This document shows, piece after piece, positions 27,934 through 36,430 of a stretch of DNA of 64,000 nucleotides; position 1 is the first letter of the stretch, and every line of letters starts with the position of its first letter. Origin of the DNA: Lentiprolixibacter aurantiacus. GTDB lineage: Bacteria; Bacteroidota; Bacteroidia; Flavobacteriales; Flavobacteriaceae. Where the stretch lies: the NCBI RefSeq assembly GCF_026241225.1, contig NZ_JAPFQP010000001.1:124001-188000 (forward strand), in the 5' to 3' direction. The position numbers and the translations under genes are program-made. The notes beneath the pieces are model-generated. The model did no database searches, had not been told where the DNA came from, and saw nothing but the letters and a program-made list of their open reading frames with translations.

Positions 27934-28072
27934 ACCCTGCTGTTATCAGATTTTATTTTTGCTTAAATCAGACAGTCTAAAGCTGAAAAAATTCCATAAA
28001 AAGGAATGAAATAGCTAATACTTCTCCAGGATCAGAAGGCACTTCAAGCAGAGTCTCATTCTAACCACTAAC

Positions 28073-28116
28073 TGACGTAAATCATTGATTGGTCCCCTGC
28101 CTCCGTTTTACCTTTA
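28073..28116 (+). promoter_or_regulatory. Candidate promoter with FNR/CRP-like box for the lipocalin-like lipoprotein
   Basis: A TAccTTTA box (28109-28116) is one base off TAnnTTTG, with TTG at 28085-28087 and a 21-base spacer. Directly upstream is TGACGTAAATCA (28073-28084), a partial dyad like FNR/CRP-family sites. Its centre would lie near -44 if transcription starts about 28123, a normal activator position. The same 12 bases recur at 61222-61233. Confidence 0.4.
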
Positions 28117-28171
28117 CTATTGTTAACAGACAATTTTATAAAGAACCCATTAATAGAAAAATTCCTTTATC

Positions 28172-28711
28172 ATGAAAACTTTAAGTACCCTATTTTTCCG
28201 GCTTCTTATCATCGCATTGCTGGTTGGCTTTACCGGATGCGACAAAGATGATGACGTTGATAGCAGTAATAATTTAAGTACAAGCGAATTGCTGATCGGC
28301 ACCTGGACCGTATCAGATTTTGACCTGTCGATCACGGTAGGAAATCAATCCTTTATTGATTATCTGATCGAAGAAGAAGGTCTTACTCCTTCCGAGGCAG
28401 CTGACCTGAATGCTCTCTTTGAAGCTTTTTTGGGATCGGAATTAACCGGGACACTTACCATAAACTCTGATAAAACCTATGTGTCAAATTTTGGTGAAGA
28501 GTCCACAAGCGGCACCTGGAGCCTTAGTGCGGATGAAAAGACATTAACTCTCGTTGAAGAAGGTGAGACTATTATCATTACGATCGATTCGGTATCATCA
28601 AATACCTTGAAAGCAACTATTTCTGAGAGCAGCCCGGAAGACATTGATGAAGACCCTCAAACACCGGATGTTATCATTACGATAGATATTATGCTGACCC
28701 TTACCAAATAA
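28172..28711 (+). CDS. Lipocalin-like lipoprotein
   Basis: A 179-residue lipoprotein: leader with lipobox GFTGC followed by an acidic stretch DKDDDVDSS, the usual Bacteroidota surface-export-like pattern. The mature part has LLIGTWTVSDFDL, then GTLTINSDKTYVSN and GTWSLSADEKTLTLVEEG, the strand pattern of the small lipocalin-like/DUF5004 beta-barrel domains common in flavobacteria. A short acidic C-terminal segment (PEDIDEDPQTPD) precedes the last strand. It stands alone. Ligand unknown. Confidence 0.8.
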   Translation: MKTLSTLFFRLLIIALLVGFTGCDKDDDVDSSNNLSTSELLIGTWTVSDFDLSITVGNQSFIDYLIEEEGLTPSEAADLNALFEAFLGSELTGTLTINSDKTYVSNFGEESTSGTWSLSADEKTLTLVEEGETIIITIDSVSSNTLKATISESSPEDIDEDPQTPDVIITIDIMLTLTK

Positions 28712-28811
28712 CCCTTTGTTGAGGTTTTTATTTAACAATAAAGAACCAAAAAGTTTCCTGTACTGACTTCAGGATAATTGAAGTAATCTGTAATGGAAGG
28801 TAAACATGAAT

Positions 28812-28836
28812 AAAAAAGCCCGTCTTTCGGACGGGC
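28812..28836 (-). terminator. Intrinsic terminator of the dabBA operon
   Basis: GCCCGTC (28818-28824) pairs with GACGGGC (28830-28836); the A6 run at 28812-28817 becomes a T run on the minus strand, after the dabA stop. It resembles the orphan hairpin at 27849-27871. Confidence 0.85.
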
Positions 28837-28899
28837 CATATGTCTGGTACAGTGACTTAATAAAAAAGAACCGGGGTATTATCAAAAAATGCTGAGGGA

Positions 28900-31368
28900 C
28901 TAATGTACCACTTCCCATTGCAGGTCCCCTATATATTTGTAGGCCACCTTCCCCTGCTCGTTCATCCCAAAGAGATAGATCCACTGATTATCGCAGAGAT
29001 GGCGAATAGATTCATGCTTCTCTAATATTTTGCTCATCTCATCAACAGGTGCCTCAATAATAACATTCAAACGCTGAGGCTGGTGCTGAAACTGCTCCCC
29101 GTCATGTACAGACTGCCAGGGAAGTCCTACCCTCAGATCTCCACCAAATCCTTCCAGTACACCGGCTCCTCCCACTACATTATGCAGTGTTTTATTTCCG
29201 GATCCGAACTTCTTATTGTCCACTGCAGAAGCATAATATTGCAGATTAATCCAGCTGGTAACCACCATGGGGGCCGTCATGATCAATTCTAGCACACCAA
29301 ACCCTTCATCCTTTTTCCAGTCGTAACTGTGCATAAATGCCTTTCCTCCGAAATTGAGCTGGGCTGTTCGTTTACGGGGGGCCACAATAAATGATGAACA
29401 TCCGGCAAGTCCCCACTCGGGGCGTACCTGGGACCAGTCTTTGCTTCGCTGCAGTACCTGCCTGCCTACATCACCCTTCTCAATTTTCATTCGTGCGCCC
29501 CGTTCCTTGCGGGCATTTTCCCCGGCCAGCTTAAGGGCATATTTTATTTCATCTATTTCTTTTTCATGGGTTGCAGGCCAGGCCTTACCCGAATTAAAAA
29601 GATTTACCTCATCCGTAGTAGTATCGTGAAGGGCCGCAATAAAATACGTTGTTTCAGGTATATGTATACCTGCATCCTTCAGGCCTCTTCTCACTTCAGT
29701 TTCATTTAAAACAGCCGCCGCCACTTTGGCATTTGCCTCACCGGAATGACCGCCACAGGCGCCGCAATCCAATCCGGTAGCATGCGGGTTGTTTACCGTA
29801 GAAGCCCCGTGCCCCACAATGAGAACGGTATTTGCAAAATTTTCTGTCAGCGACATGGCTTTCAACGCAGATGCAGCCATCTGAATACGTTCTTCCAGAG
29901 GTATTCCGCTCATTTCTTTCATCGATGCATCCCCATCAAGCTGAATGCCTTTTTGTGCTAACTGCCTACCGGATAAACCATTCTCTTCCGGGCGGGGAAG
30001 TGGCCTTGTGATTCCAAAGGCATCAGAAAGGAGTTTTGGAAGGAAATACAGTCCCAGTGGACTTACAAAACCGAAACAGCTTATGGCTCCGGACTTGAAA
30101 GATTTCCAGGCCTTAAATACGTGTTCTTTCAGGGACCTTTTGCCTATCATGCGCTGATCATCCTCCTCATTACCCAAGCTTTCTTTAATAGTATGCGAGG
30201 TATTGAGCAACACCGGACATTGGTTAGCACCCTCATTGTGGCCGATGGGTACATATTTAATGGGAAAGGCAAAGAATCCGGCAAATCCCATGGTTTCAAT
30301 TTCTGCATCTGCAGCCTCCAGGTTCCTTCTGAATAATTCGGAACGCACATCAATACAAAAGATAGCCTGGGCTTTTGGCTTTACCTCATCCTGTACATTA
30401 TGCTCCTGCCCATTAATTTTTTCAATGATCGAACGCTGATTTGCCCTGTCAAAAGCATCCTGCAAAACAAGTTGTTGTGCCAGCCTTTTGCTCATGGTTT
30501 CGTCCGCAAGAAGCTCCTGGTTTCTTTTCCTAGTTTTCTTCCACTGTGCTTCCAGGTTTTCATATGGCAATAATTCCTTTAAAGCAAGCTCCCAGACAAG
30601 AAGGATTGCTATGAATTCTTCAACGGCATGACTTGACCTTTCCGCCAGTCCCTCATCCCAATCAATCCTGGCAGCAAAACCAGCCCATCCATTCATTTTC
30701 ATGGTAAGGGCAATGAGGTAGTAATCTATGCTTTCCTCGGAAAGGCCGAGTAATGCAAGGGCTATGGATGCAGCCTCCCTGTAGTCGTCGGGAAGCGTCT
30801 TGATAAAATTACGGAAGCCTTTCAGCCCCATAGCTTCAGGAGTGAGATCCACTTCAGCTTCTTTCTTCCATGCCGCAAAAAGTGAGGTATTTTTATCCGA
30901 AGTATCCCAAATTGCCTGGCTATTGTCAAAATAAGCTGAGGCCCAGAACGAAATCCGGTCAATTAGGAAGCGCTCCCATTTTTTGCCGTTGATCTCACTG
31001 GCCAGATCACTCATGGTCCTGATAAAAACAGCATCATTGGGTTCCTCGTTTTCAATAAGTCGGGCAATGAAGCTATCAGTATCTATATCCAGGCCATAGC
31101 TGTTATGTTCAAGGGCATCGGCGATATGTACACGACTCATCTCTCCCTCCTTCAGGGCTTTCAGAAAAAACGAAACAGGGAGTGTAGCCCTTACCTGGCT
31201 GCTTTTATGTAAAAAATCCATGGCCTCCGAGAACTCCATATGGGTCATACCCAGATATGGATTAACGGCCACAAAATTTTCCAGTGACCAAAGTGGGGCT
31301 ATTTTCTTGGCTGTTCTATTCAGAAAAGTGCTTGTTTCAGACAGGGTTATTTTTTGATCCAATTGCAT
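28900..31368 (-). CDS. dabA: DabA, inorganic carbon transporter subunit (DUF2309/YbcC family)
   Basis: An 822-residue soluble, membrane-associated subunit of the DAB pump, which traps CO2 as bicarbonate using the ion gradient. It resembles a beta-carbonic anhydrase in its metal site. Expected ligands are visible: Cys338 and Asp340 in FCIDVRSE, His520 in IVGHGAS and Cys535 in LDCGACGG. Length is normal for the family (about 800-1000). It lies 11 bases downstream of dabB in one operon. In a heterotroph the likely role is supplying bicarbonate for carboxylases at low CO2; that is inference from published DAB work. Confidence 0.93.
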   Translation of the reverse strand: MQLDQKITLSETSTFLNRTAKKIAPLWSLENFVAVNPYLGMTHMEFSEAMDFLHKSSQVRATLPVSFFLKALKEGEMSRVHIADALEHNSYGLDIDTDSFIARLIENEEPNDAVFIRTMSDLASEINGKKWERFLIDRISFWASAYFDNSQAIWDTSDKNTSLFAAWKKEAEVDLTPEAMGLKGFRNFIKTLPDDYREAASIALALLGLSEESIDYYLIALTMKMNGWAGFAARIDWDEGLAERSSHAVEEFIAILLVWELALKELLPYENLEAQWKKTRKRNQELLADETMSKRLAQQLVLQDAFDRANQRSIIEKINGQEHNVQDEVKPKAQAIFCIDVRSELFRRNLEAADAEIETMGFAGFFAFPIKYVPIGHNEGANQCPVLLNTSHTIKESLGNEEDDQRMIGKRSLKEHVFKAWKSFKSGAISCFGFVSPLGLYFLPKLLSDAFGITRPLPRPEENGLSGRQLAQKGIQLDGDASMKEMSGIPLEERIQMAASALKAMSLTENFANTVLIVGHGASTVNNPHATGLDCGACGGHSGEANAKVAAAVLNETEVRRGLKDAGIHIPETTYFIAALHDTTTDEVNLFNSGKAWPATHEKEIDEIKYALKLAGENARKERGARMKIEKGDVGRQVLQRSKDWSQVRPEWGLAGCSSFIVAPRKRTAQLNFGGKAFMHSYDWKKDEGFGVLELIMTAPMVVTSWINLQYYASAVDNKKFGSGNKTLHNVVGGAGVLEGFGGDLRVGLPWQSVHDGEQFQHQPQRLNVIIEAPVDEMSKILEKHESIRHLCDNQWIYLFGMNEQGKVAYKYIGDLQWEVVH

Positions 31369-31379
31369 GGTTAAATAGA

Positions 31380-33041
31380 TTAACTTTTTGATACTACTTC
31401 AGATTTCAAATCTTCAATTACCTCAACAGGTATTTTGGTTTCTTCCTGGTTTTCCTCGCGGACAGTAAGATTTGCCCATTTGAATTTCTCATTTTTCAAT
31501 GACCCGATCATACGATCGAAGATAACATTGGCATACAGGCCATTGCGCAAATGAATCCCAAGTGCATAGCCCCAATTTTTATTCAGCCTCGATGAGAACA
31601 ACTGCAAAACCACAACCACTGAATATATGGCCAGAACCAGTGCTGCAGCTGATTTGATAGCAAAACCGGGATTTGTAAAAGCCGGGATTTGGGTCCCTAA
31701 AAGAACCCGTGCACTATGCTCAAATGAGAAGAAAGAAAGGGCTACAAAAAAAGCCAATCCGGCCGTCTGCAACACAGCCTTGAAGGTGCCCCTTGAATCT
31801 AATGTTCCGGAGATGACCTGGCTCAACCCCATAACAATGATAGCACCGGTTGCCATCAGGCTGAAGTCTTCTGCAGGATTAACCCCCCAGATATAGCAAA
31901 ACAGAGCGTAAATACCTATGGAAGCCAAAATACCCAGCCCTATGTGACCCGCACTCCCCATGCGTTTAGGGACTTTTATCTTGTGGGCGCGAACCGAATC
32001 AATGACGCTTCCGGACGAGAGAAAAGCATGAGCTTTATAAAAAGAGTGTGCAACCACATGCAGTAAAGCTGCACTATATACCCCAAAACCGCAAATGAGA
32101 AGCGAAAAGCCCATGTGTGCAATACTGGAATAACCCAATGCTACTTTTATGGACGGCTGGGTAAGGTACACCACGGAAGCGAACAGGGCTGTAAAACCAG
32201 CAATCCCAATCAGTAACAATGAAGCGGCATCAGATGCTATCATCAGGAAGCTCATGCGCACCATTAAAAATGGTCCCGCATTGAGCAAACCGGCATGCAG
32301 CATCGCAGACACTGGTGTTGGAGTTTCAACCACCTTAACCAACCATCCATGGGTAGGGAATTGCGCAGATTTGAGCACCGCAGTTATTACCAGCAGTACG
32401 GCAGCTGCGACCAGGGCGGCATTCAATCCTGCCTTTTGCTGAATGCCAATAAAAATAGCATCCAGATCACCGGTACCAAACTGTGCATAAAGGATCATGG
32501 TTGCCACAAACAGGGTAACATCTCCTATGCGGGCCATGATAAACTTTTTCCTTGCAGCAGCTATAGCCTGTGGGCGACTGCGATAAAATACCAGTAAATA
32601 ATGCAGGCAAATACTGGTAATGACCCAGAAGACAAAAAGCTGACCCAGGTTACCAGATAACACCAGCAACTCTACTCCGGCAATAGTTATAGCCATCCTG
32701 GCCATGAAAATATTCTTTCGGGGATCCCCGTCCATGTAGTTAATGCTGTATCTCATCACCACCAGGCCCAGAATTGCAATCATGGAAAACATAATCATAC
32801 TCAGTGAATCGATGCGGATGGCGAAGCCAAGTCCCTGCCAGCCCAGTAAAGCAGATTGCAGTGTGCCATTCATGTACAGGATAAATCCGCTTGAAATAGC
32901 CGTTAATACTCCTATCCATGTTGCAGTTTCGGATAAGGCGGAGAGCCTTGAACTAACTTTCTTCCTAATGGCCAAAAAAGAAAAAACCAGCAAAACTGCT
33001 GGTGCAACTACAGGTAAGAGGGTAAGCAATGAGTCCTTCAT
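31380..33041 (-). CDS. dabB: DabB, proton-conducting membrane subunit of the DAB carbon pump
   Basis: A 553-residue protein of the complex I NuoL/Mrp antiporter fold with about 13-14 helices. Characteristic parts are the helix with FPTHGWLVKVVETPTPVSAMLHAG, and LGYSSIAHMGFSLL and HSFYKAHAFLSSGSV with their His/Lys residues for proton conduction. The C-terminal soluble tail is charged and ends SEVVSKS. No other nuo or mrp gene is nearby; dabA follows directly, which identifies it as DabB rather than a complex I subunit. Confidence 0.92.
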   Translation of the reverse strand: MKDSLLTLLPVVAPAVLLVFSFLAIRKKVSSRLSALSETATWIGVLTAISSGFILYMNGTLQSALLGWQGLGFAIRIDSLSMIMFSMIAILGLVVMRYSINYMDGDPRKNIFMARMAITIAGVELLVLSGNLGQLFVFWVITSICLHYLLVFYRSRPQAIAAARKKFIMARIGDVTLFVATMILYAQFGTGDLDAIFIGIQQKAGLNAALVAAAVLLVITAVLKSAQFPTHGWLVKVVETPTPVSAMLHAGLLNAGPFLMVRMSFLMIASDAASLLLIGIAGFTALFASVVYLTQPSIKVALGYSSIAHMGFSLLICGFGVYSAALLHVVAHSFYKAHAFLSSGSVIDSVRAHKIKVPKRMGSAGHIGLGILASIGIYALFCYIWGVNPAEDFSLMATGAIIVMGLSQVISGTLDSRGTFKAVLQTAGLAFFVALSFFSFEHSARVLLGTQIPAFTNPGFAIKSAAALVLAIYSVVVVLQLFSSRLNKNWGYALGIHLRNGLYANVIFDRMIGSLKNEKFKWANLTVREENQEETKIPVEVIEDLKSEVVSKS

Positions 33042-33136
33042 GACAATTTTATTTTCTGCCGCAAAGAAAACAGTTCTAATTCATTAATGAAAATTAATTC
33101 TTTTTATACAATATATAAATATTTATTTATGTGTTT

Positions 33137-33154
33137 AAGGTGGTTAACGACCTT
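33137..33154. promoter_or_regulatory. 18-bp near-palindrome upstream of dabB
   Basis: AAGGT and ACCTT enclose a central GTTAAC; 16 of 18 positions are symmetric. It lies about 95 bases upstream of the dabB start in a 500-base divergent gap and could be an operator. No regulator gene is adjacent. Confidence 0.35.
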
Positions 33155-33493
33155 GATCAATGTTACACATACCAATAACAAAACTATAAATATCTGTTTT
33201 TTAATTACTTAGTGTTGTAAAATCAGATCCCCAAGAAAAGGCTTTGATGATTTTCATTCCTTTGAATAAGCACACCTGAGGTAATTTCGAGGTTGGTAGT
33301 TATTGAAAAATCAGAAGAATTTATCAGCTTGTACAGGCCAAAATGAAAAAAATGATCCTCCTGTCCCTGGCTTTTGAGTCCGGATTTAATTCAAAAGTAA
33401 CCTTTGACCGGGGATTTATAAAGAACAAGGGATGTTCACCCAAGTAATTTTTAATAGACAACAAGTAAAGGGTATCCCCTCTTTTAACTGATC
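33155..33493. other. Intergenic stretch, no supported gene
   Basis: Together with its edges this is the 500-base A/T-rich gap between the divergent dabB and DUF808 genes. A 34-codon frame at 33343-33447 starts like a signal peptide (MKKMILLSLAF) but turns polar and stops early. It could be a decayed lipoprotein start or chance. Nothing else was found. Confidence 0.5.
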
Positions 33494-33525
33494 TTGAATT
33501 CATCTATTAAAAAATCTTATTTTTC
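33494..33525 (+). promoter_or_regulatory. Candidate promoter of the DUF808 gene
   Basis: TTG at 33494-33496 and TATTTTTC at 33518-33525 (one base off TAnnTTTG) with a 21-base spacer. Start of transcription would be about ten bases before the ATG at 33543, a short leader. Confidence 0.35.
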
Positions 33526-33542
33526 GACACTAAACAAAACGA

Positions 33543-34415
33543 ATGGCTTCTGGATTTTTTGCAGTATTGGATGATATCGCGGCACTTATGGACGACGTAG
33601 CCACGATGAGCAAGGTGGCAACCAAAAAAACCGCTGGTATTCTGGGAGATGACCTGGCTGTTAATGCGGAAAAGGCCACCGGCTTTGTGGCAAGCAGGGA
33701 ATTGCCGGTGCTTTGGGCTATTATTAAGGGTTCTTTCCTGAATAAACTGATCATCCTGCCCATTGCTTTCCTGCTAAGCGCTTACGTCCCGGCGGCAATT
33801 ACCATAATTCTCATCCTGGGTGGCGTATACCTGGCTTATGAGGGTGCGGAAAAGATCATCGGTTTTTTGGTCGGGCACAAGAAAGAAGATGCCAAAAGCA
33901 CTACCGTATCCACTCCACAAAACCAAACACCTGAATTGGAAAAAAAGAAGATACGGGAAGCCATAATTACGGATTTCATCCTCTCGGTTGAAATTGTGAT
34001 CATTGCACTGGGCACGGTGGTGGAACAGCCCCTGAAGATACAGATAGGGGTGGTTTCCGTAGTGGCCCTGCTGGCCACGGTAGGGGTTTATGGCATTGTA
34101 GCCCTTATTGTACGCATGGACGATTACGGCATCAGGCTTATCAACTGGCAGGATGGGGACGACGGGCTGTCAGATAAAATAGGGCGGTTTCTGGTGAATG
34201 CCCTGCCATGGGTAATCAAGGGGCTTTCTGTTATTGGCACCCTGGCCCTGTTGCTGGTTTCAGGAGGTATATTCAACCATAATGTGGAGTTTGTGCACCA
34301 CCTTCTCCCGGATTTACCTGTGCTCCTTAAAGATTTTATTCTGGGGCTGCTGGTAGGAATGGCAGCTGTCTTACTGCTAACGGCAATCAAAAAACTATTT
34401 CAGAAGAGCCAGTAG
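33543..34415 (+). CDS. DUF808 family membrane protein (YedI-like)
   Basis: A 290-residue protein with the conserved opening MASGFFAVLDDIAALMDDVATMSK and KKTAGILGDDLAVNAEKATGF, which identifies the DUF808/YedI family. About six to seven hydrophobic helices follow, and the C terminus is basic (AIKKLFQKSQ). Function of the family is not established. It stands alone, convergent with the YfcC gene 38 bases downstream. Confidence 0.9.
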   Translation: MASGFFAVLDDIAALMDDVATMSKVATKKTAGILGDDLAVNAEKATGFVASRELPVLWAIIKGSFLNKLIILPIAFLLSAYVPAAITIILILGGVYLAYEGAEKIIGFLVGHKKEDAKSTTVSTPQNQTPELEKKKIREAIITDFILSVEIVIIALGTVVEQPLKIQIGVVSVVALLATVGVYGIVALIVRMDDYGIRLINWQDGDDGLSDKIGRFLVNALPWVIKGLSVIGTLALLLVSGGIFNHNVEFVHHLLPDLPVLLKDFILGLLVGMAAVLLLTAIKKLFQKSQ

Positions 34416-34453
34416 TTGTTAGCCGGGATATATTTTATCCCCATCAATTAAGC

Positions 34454-35785
34454 TTAAATGCCGATGTAGACACCGGTTATCACTGCTATTATTGCAATAA
34501 CAAAACACAAAAACAAGGGCTTCCATACAAACTTCACCCATTTGTCGTAGGATATCCCAGCTACCGCAATAATGGCCATCAGGGCGCCATTAGTGGGGAC
34601 AAGCATGTCCATATTTACAGCTCCATACTGGTAACTCAACACACAAACCTGCCGGGATACCCCTACCAGGTCTGACAGTGGGATCAGCACCGGCATGGTC
34701 ATCAGGGCCTGTGCAGAATAGCTCATTATGGGGAAGTGCAGGAGCGCCTGGCTTCCCATCATGCCCAGGGCCGACATACCCGGAGGAAGGTTTTCCATAG
34801 GGGTGAATGCCGCATGGATTACCGTATCCATGATCTGGCCTTTCTCCAGGAGTAAAGGTATACTGCTGGCCAGTCCCAGGATCACTACCGCATAGGTCAT
34901 CTCTTTCATGCCTTCCACATACAACATCCCTGTACGCCCAATTCCCAAACGGGCCAGAAGACCGGTTAGAATTCCGAGAACAAAGAAGCAGGCCGATATT
35001 TCGTTAAACCCCCAGTCCATCAAAAGCAGCCCATAAGTAACTATGCTAAAGGTCACCGCTACCAAAAAAAGGATCAAGCCATTGCGGGCCGACATTTTTT
35101 CGTCAGTATCTGTCATGGGCTGTTTCTCAATTGTATTGGCCCTGGCATAACGCCAGAGGAAAAAGACATAGGCAACCAGTGCCACCAGCAGGAAAACAAG
35201 ACGAAACTCCATGCCGGAGAGCAACGGCAATTCTGCTTCCTGTTGTGCGAGTACCACGGAGAATGGGTTCATGGGACTAAATGCTGCTCCCACTACCCCC
35301 GCGCCGAAGCTCATCCCAATCGCCACAAAGGCATTGTAGCCCAAAGAGCGGCTGAATGCAATCAGCAGCGGAGTCAGGGCTATAAATTCTTCCTGCATCC
35401 CAATGGTAGCCCCTCCGGTAGCAAATACAATGGATACCAGGACAAGTGCCACCCAGTCCCGGCCCTTGAGTCGGTCTACCACCCATTGCAACCCCTGTCC
35501 CATAGCTCCTGTTTTTTCAATGATAAAAAAGCACCCCCCCAGCAGAAAAATGAGTACGATGAGATCGGCCCTGCTAACCATTCCTTCCGGGGCCGCAAGT
35601 ATAAGATCCAGTATATCCAGGGATTCTGCCTCTATCTGTTTGTAGGAACCATTGACCACAGTGGTCCTTCCGCTATCCGGATCGGTAAGTCGCGAGTAGC
35701 TCCCTTTGGGGATTATAAATGTTGCCCCCCAGGTTAGGAAGATAATCCCTAGCATAAGGGTGAAGGCATTAGGTAGTTTTTTCAT
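34454..35785 (-). CDS. YfcC-family (DcuC-like) membrane carrier
   Basis: A 443-residue polytopic protein of the C4-dicarboxylate anaerobic carrier (DcuC/YfcC) family. Motifs include the N-terminal FIIPKGSYSRL, GGCFFIIEKTGA, the hairpin region GGATIGMQEEFIALTPLL with PMNPFSV, and a second hairpin near HFPIMSYSAQALMTMPVLIPLSD. Relatives move dicarboxylates, amino acids or basic peptides; the substrate here is not evident. A G8/T6 run in the coding strand near 35515-35538 encodes LGGCFF and could be slippage-prone. Confidence 0.88.
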   Translation of the reverse strand: MKKLPNAFTLMLGIIFLTWGATFIIPKGSYSRLTDPDSGRTTVVNGSYKQIEAESLDILDLILAAPEGMVSRADLIVLIFLLGGCFFIIEKTGAMGQGLQWVVDRLKGRDWVALVLVSIVFATGGATIGMQEEFIALTPLLIAFSRSLGYNAFVAIGMSFGAGVVGAAFSPMNPFSVVLAQQEAELPLLSGMEFRLVFLLVALVAYVFFLWRYARANTIEKQPMTDTDEKMSARNGLILFLVAVTFSIVTYGLLLMDWGFNEISACFFVLGILTGLLARLGIGRTGMLYVEGMKEMTYAVVILGLASSIPLLLEKGQIMDTVIHAAFTPMENLPPGMSALGMMGSQALLHFPIMSYSAQALMTMPVLIPLSDLVGVSRQVCVLSYQYGAVNMDMLVPTNGALMAIIAVAGISYDKWVKFVWKPLFLCFVIAIIAVITGVYIGI

Positions 35786-35972
35786 AAAGGGATAAGAGTG
35801 ATTGGTTACTTGAAGAAGAATAGTTTGATTGGCTAGCCTAAAAATAGAAAAACTCCTGACACTTTAGGTAGCTATTTCTAGTATCCGAACAACTGCAAGA
35901 CGCCAACACCAGATTAGTGCAAACAGAAGTCAGTTTGATTCAATACCATTGTGCCAAGAAAAATTACGCTGC

Positions 35973-36263
35973 TTATGAAGTGGTTTGTAAACTAAAAATT
36001 CCAAGCAGAAAAAACACAAAAATCAGGATAAAGGACAGGTAAAACTGATAATACAGCTTCCCTATTTTCCCTGATTCCTGAAGAGTAGTCTCCCTGTAGA
36101 GGGGAAGGTACTGGAAGATTTTACCCTTAATATAAAACCCGTATTTAAACAGGCTAACCTCTTTCCCCTTAGATTTCAGATACTTAACTATGGAAACGCT
36201 GACCCACAAATTATACCAAAGGCAAACAAGCGTTAATATTCCAAATAATATTGAGGTTTCCAT
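35973..36263 (-). CDS. Small membrane protein of unknown function
   Basis: A 96-residue protein with hydrophobic segments at about residues 5-25 and 72-92 and a basic, Tyr/Phe-rich central loop (KSKGKEVSLFKYGFYIKGKIF). No named family recognised. It lies alone between the YfcC gene and the divergent M1-like gene. Accepted as likely real for its topology and lack of a competing frame. Confidence 0.55.
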   Translation of the reverse strand: METSILFGILTLVCLWYNLWVSVSIVKYLKSKGKEVSLFKYGFYIKGKIFQYLPLYRETTLQESGKIGKLYYQFYLSFILIFVFFLLGIFSLQTTS

Positions 36264-36430
36264 TTAAGTTTTGAGAATAATAACATGCAGGGTATGCATC
36301 ATACCCCTCCTATAAAGATAAGCAGAAATTATATCTTGTACTAAATACTCTTAGATACAAACTTTGACAAATTTTACCGGAGATGTAACTATATCCCACA
36401 TAAGACGTCTCCTAAGAAACAACCAACCTT

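Noticed and set aside
31380-33041. Assignment of the DabB gene to respiratory complex I or Mrp
   Set aside because: No other complex I or Mrp subunit is nearby and dabA follows directly.
33152-33160. TTGATCAA as an FNR site near dabB
   Set aside because: The half-sites have no spacer, unlike FNR/CRP sites.
33343-33447. 34-codon frame beginning like a signal peptide
   Set aside because: Too short, no lipobox or domain; mentioned only as a possible relic in the dabB upstream gap.
35515-35540. Phase-variable frameshift in the YfcC gene at a G8/T6 run
   Set aside because: The frame is open and normal; short runs in coding DNA are not evidence on their own.
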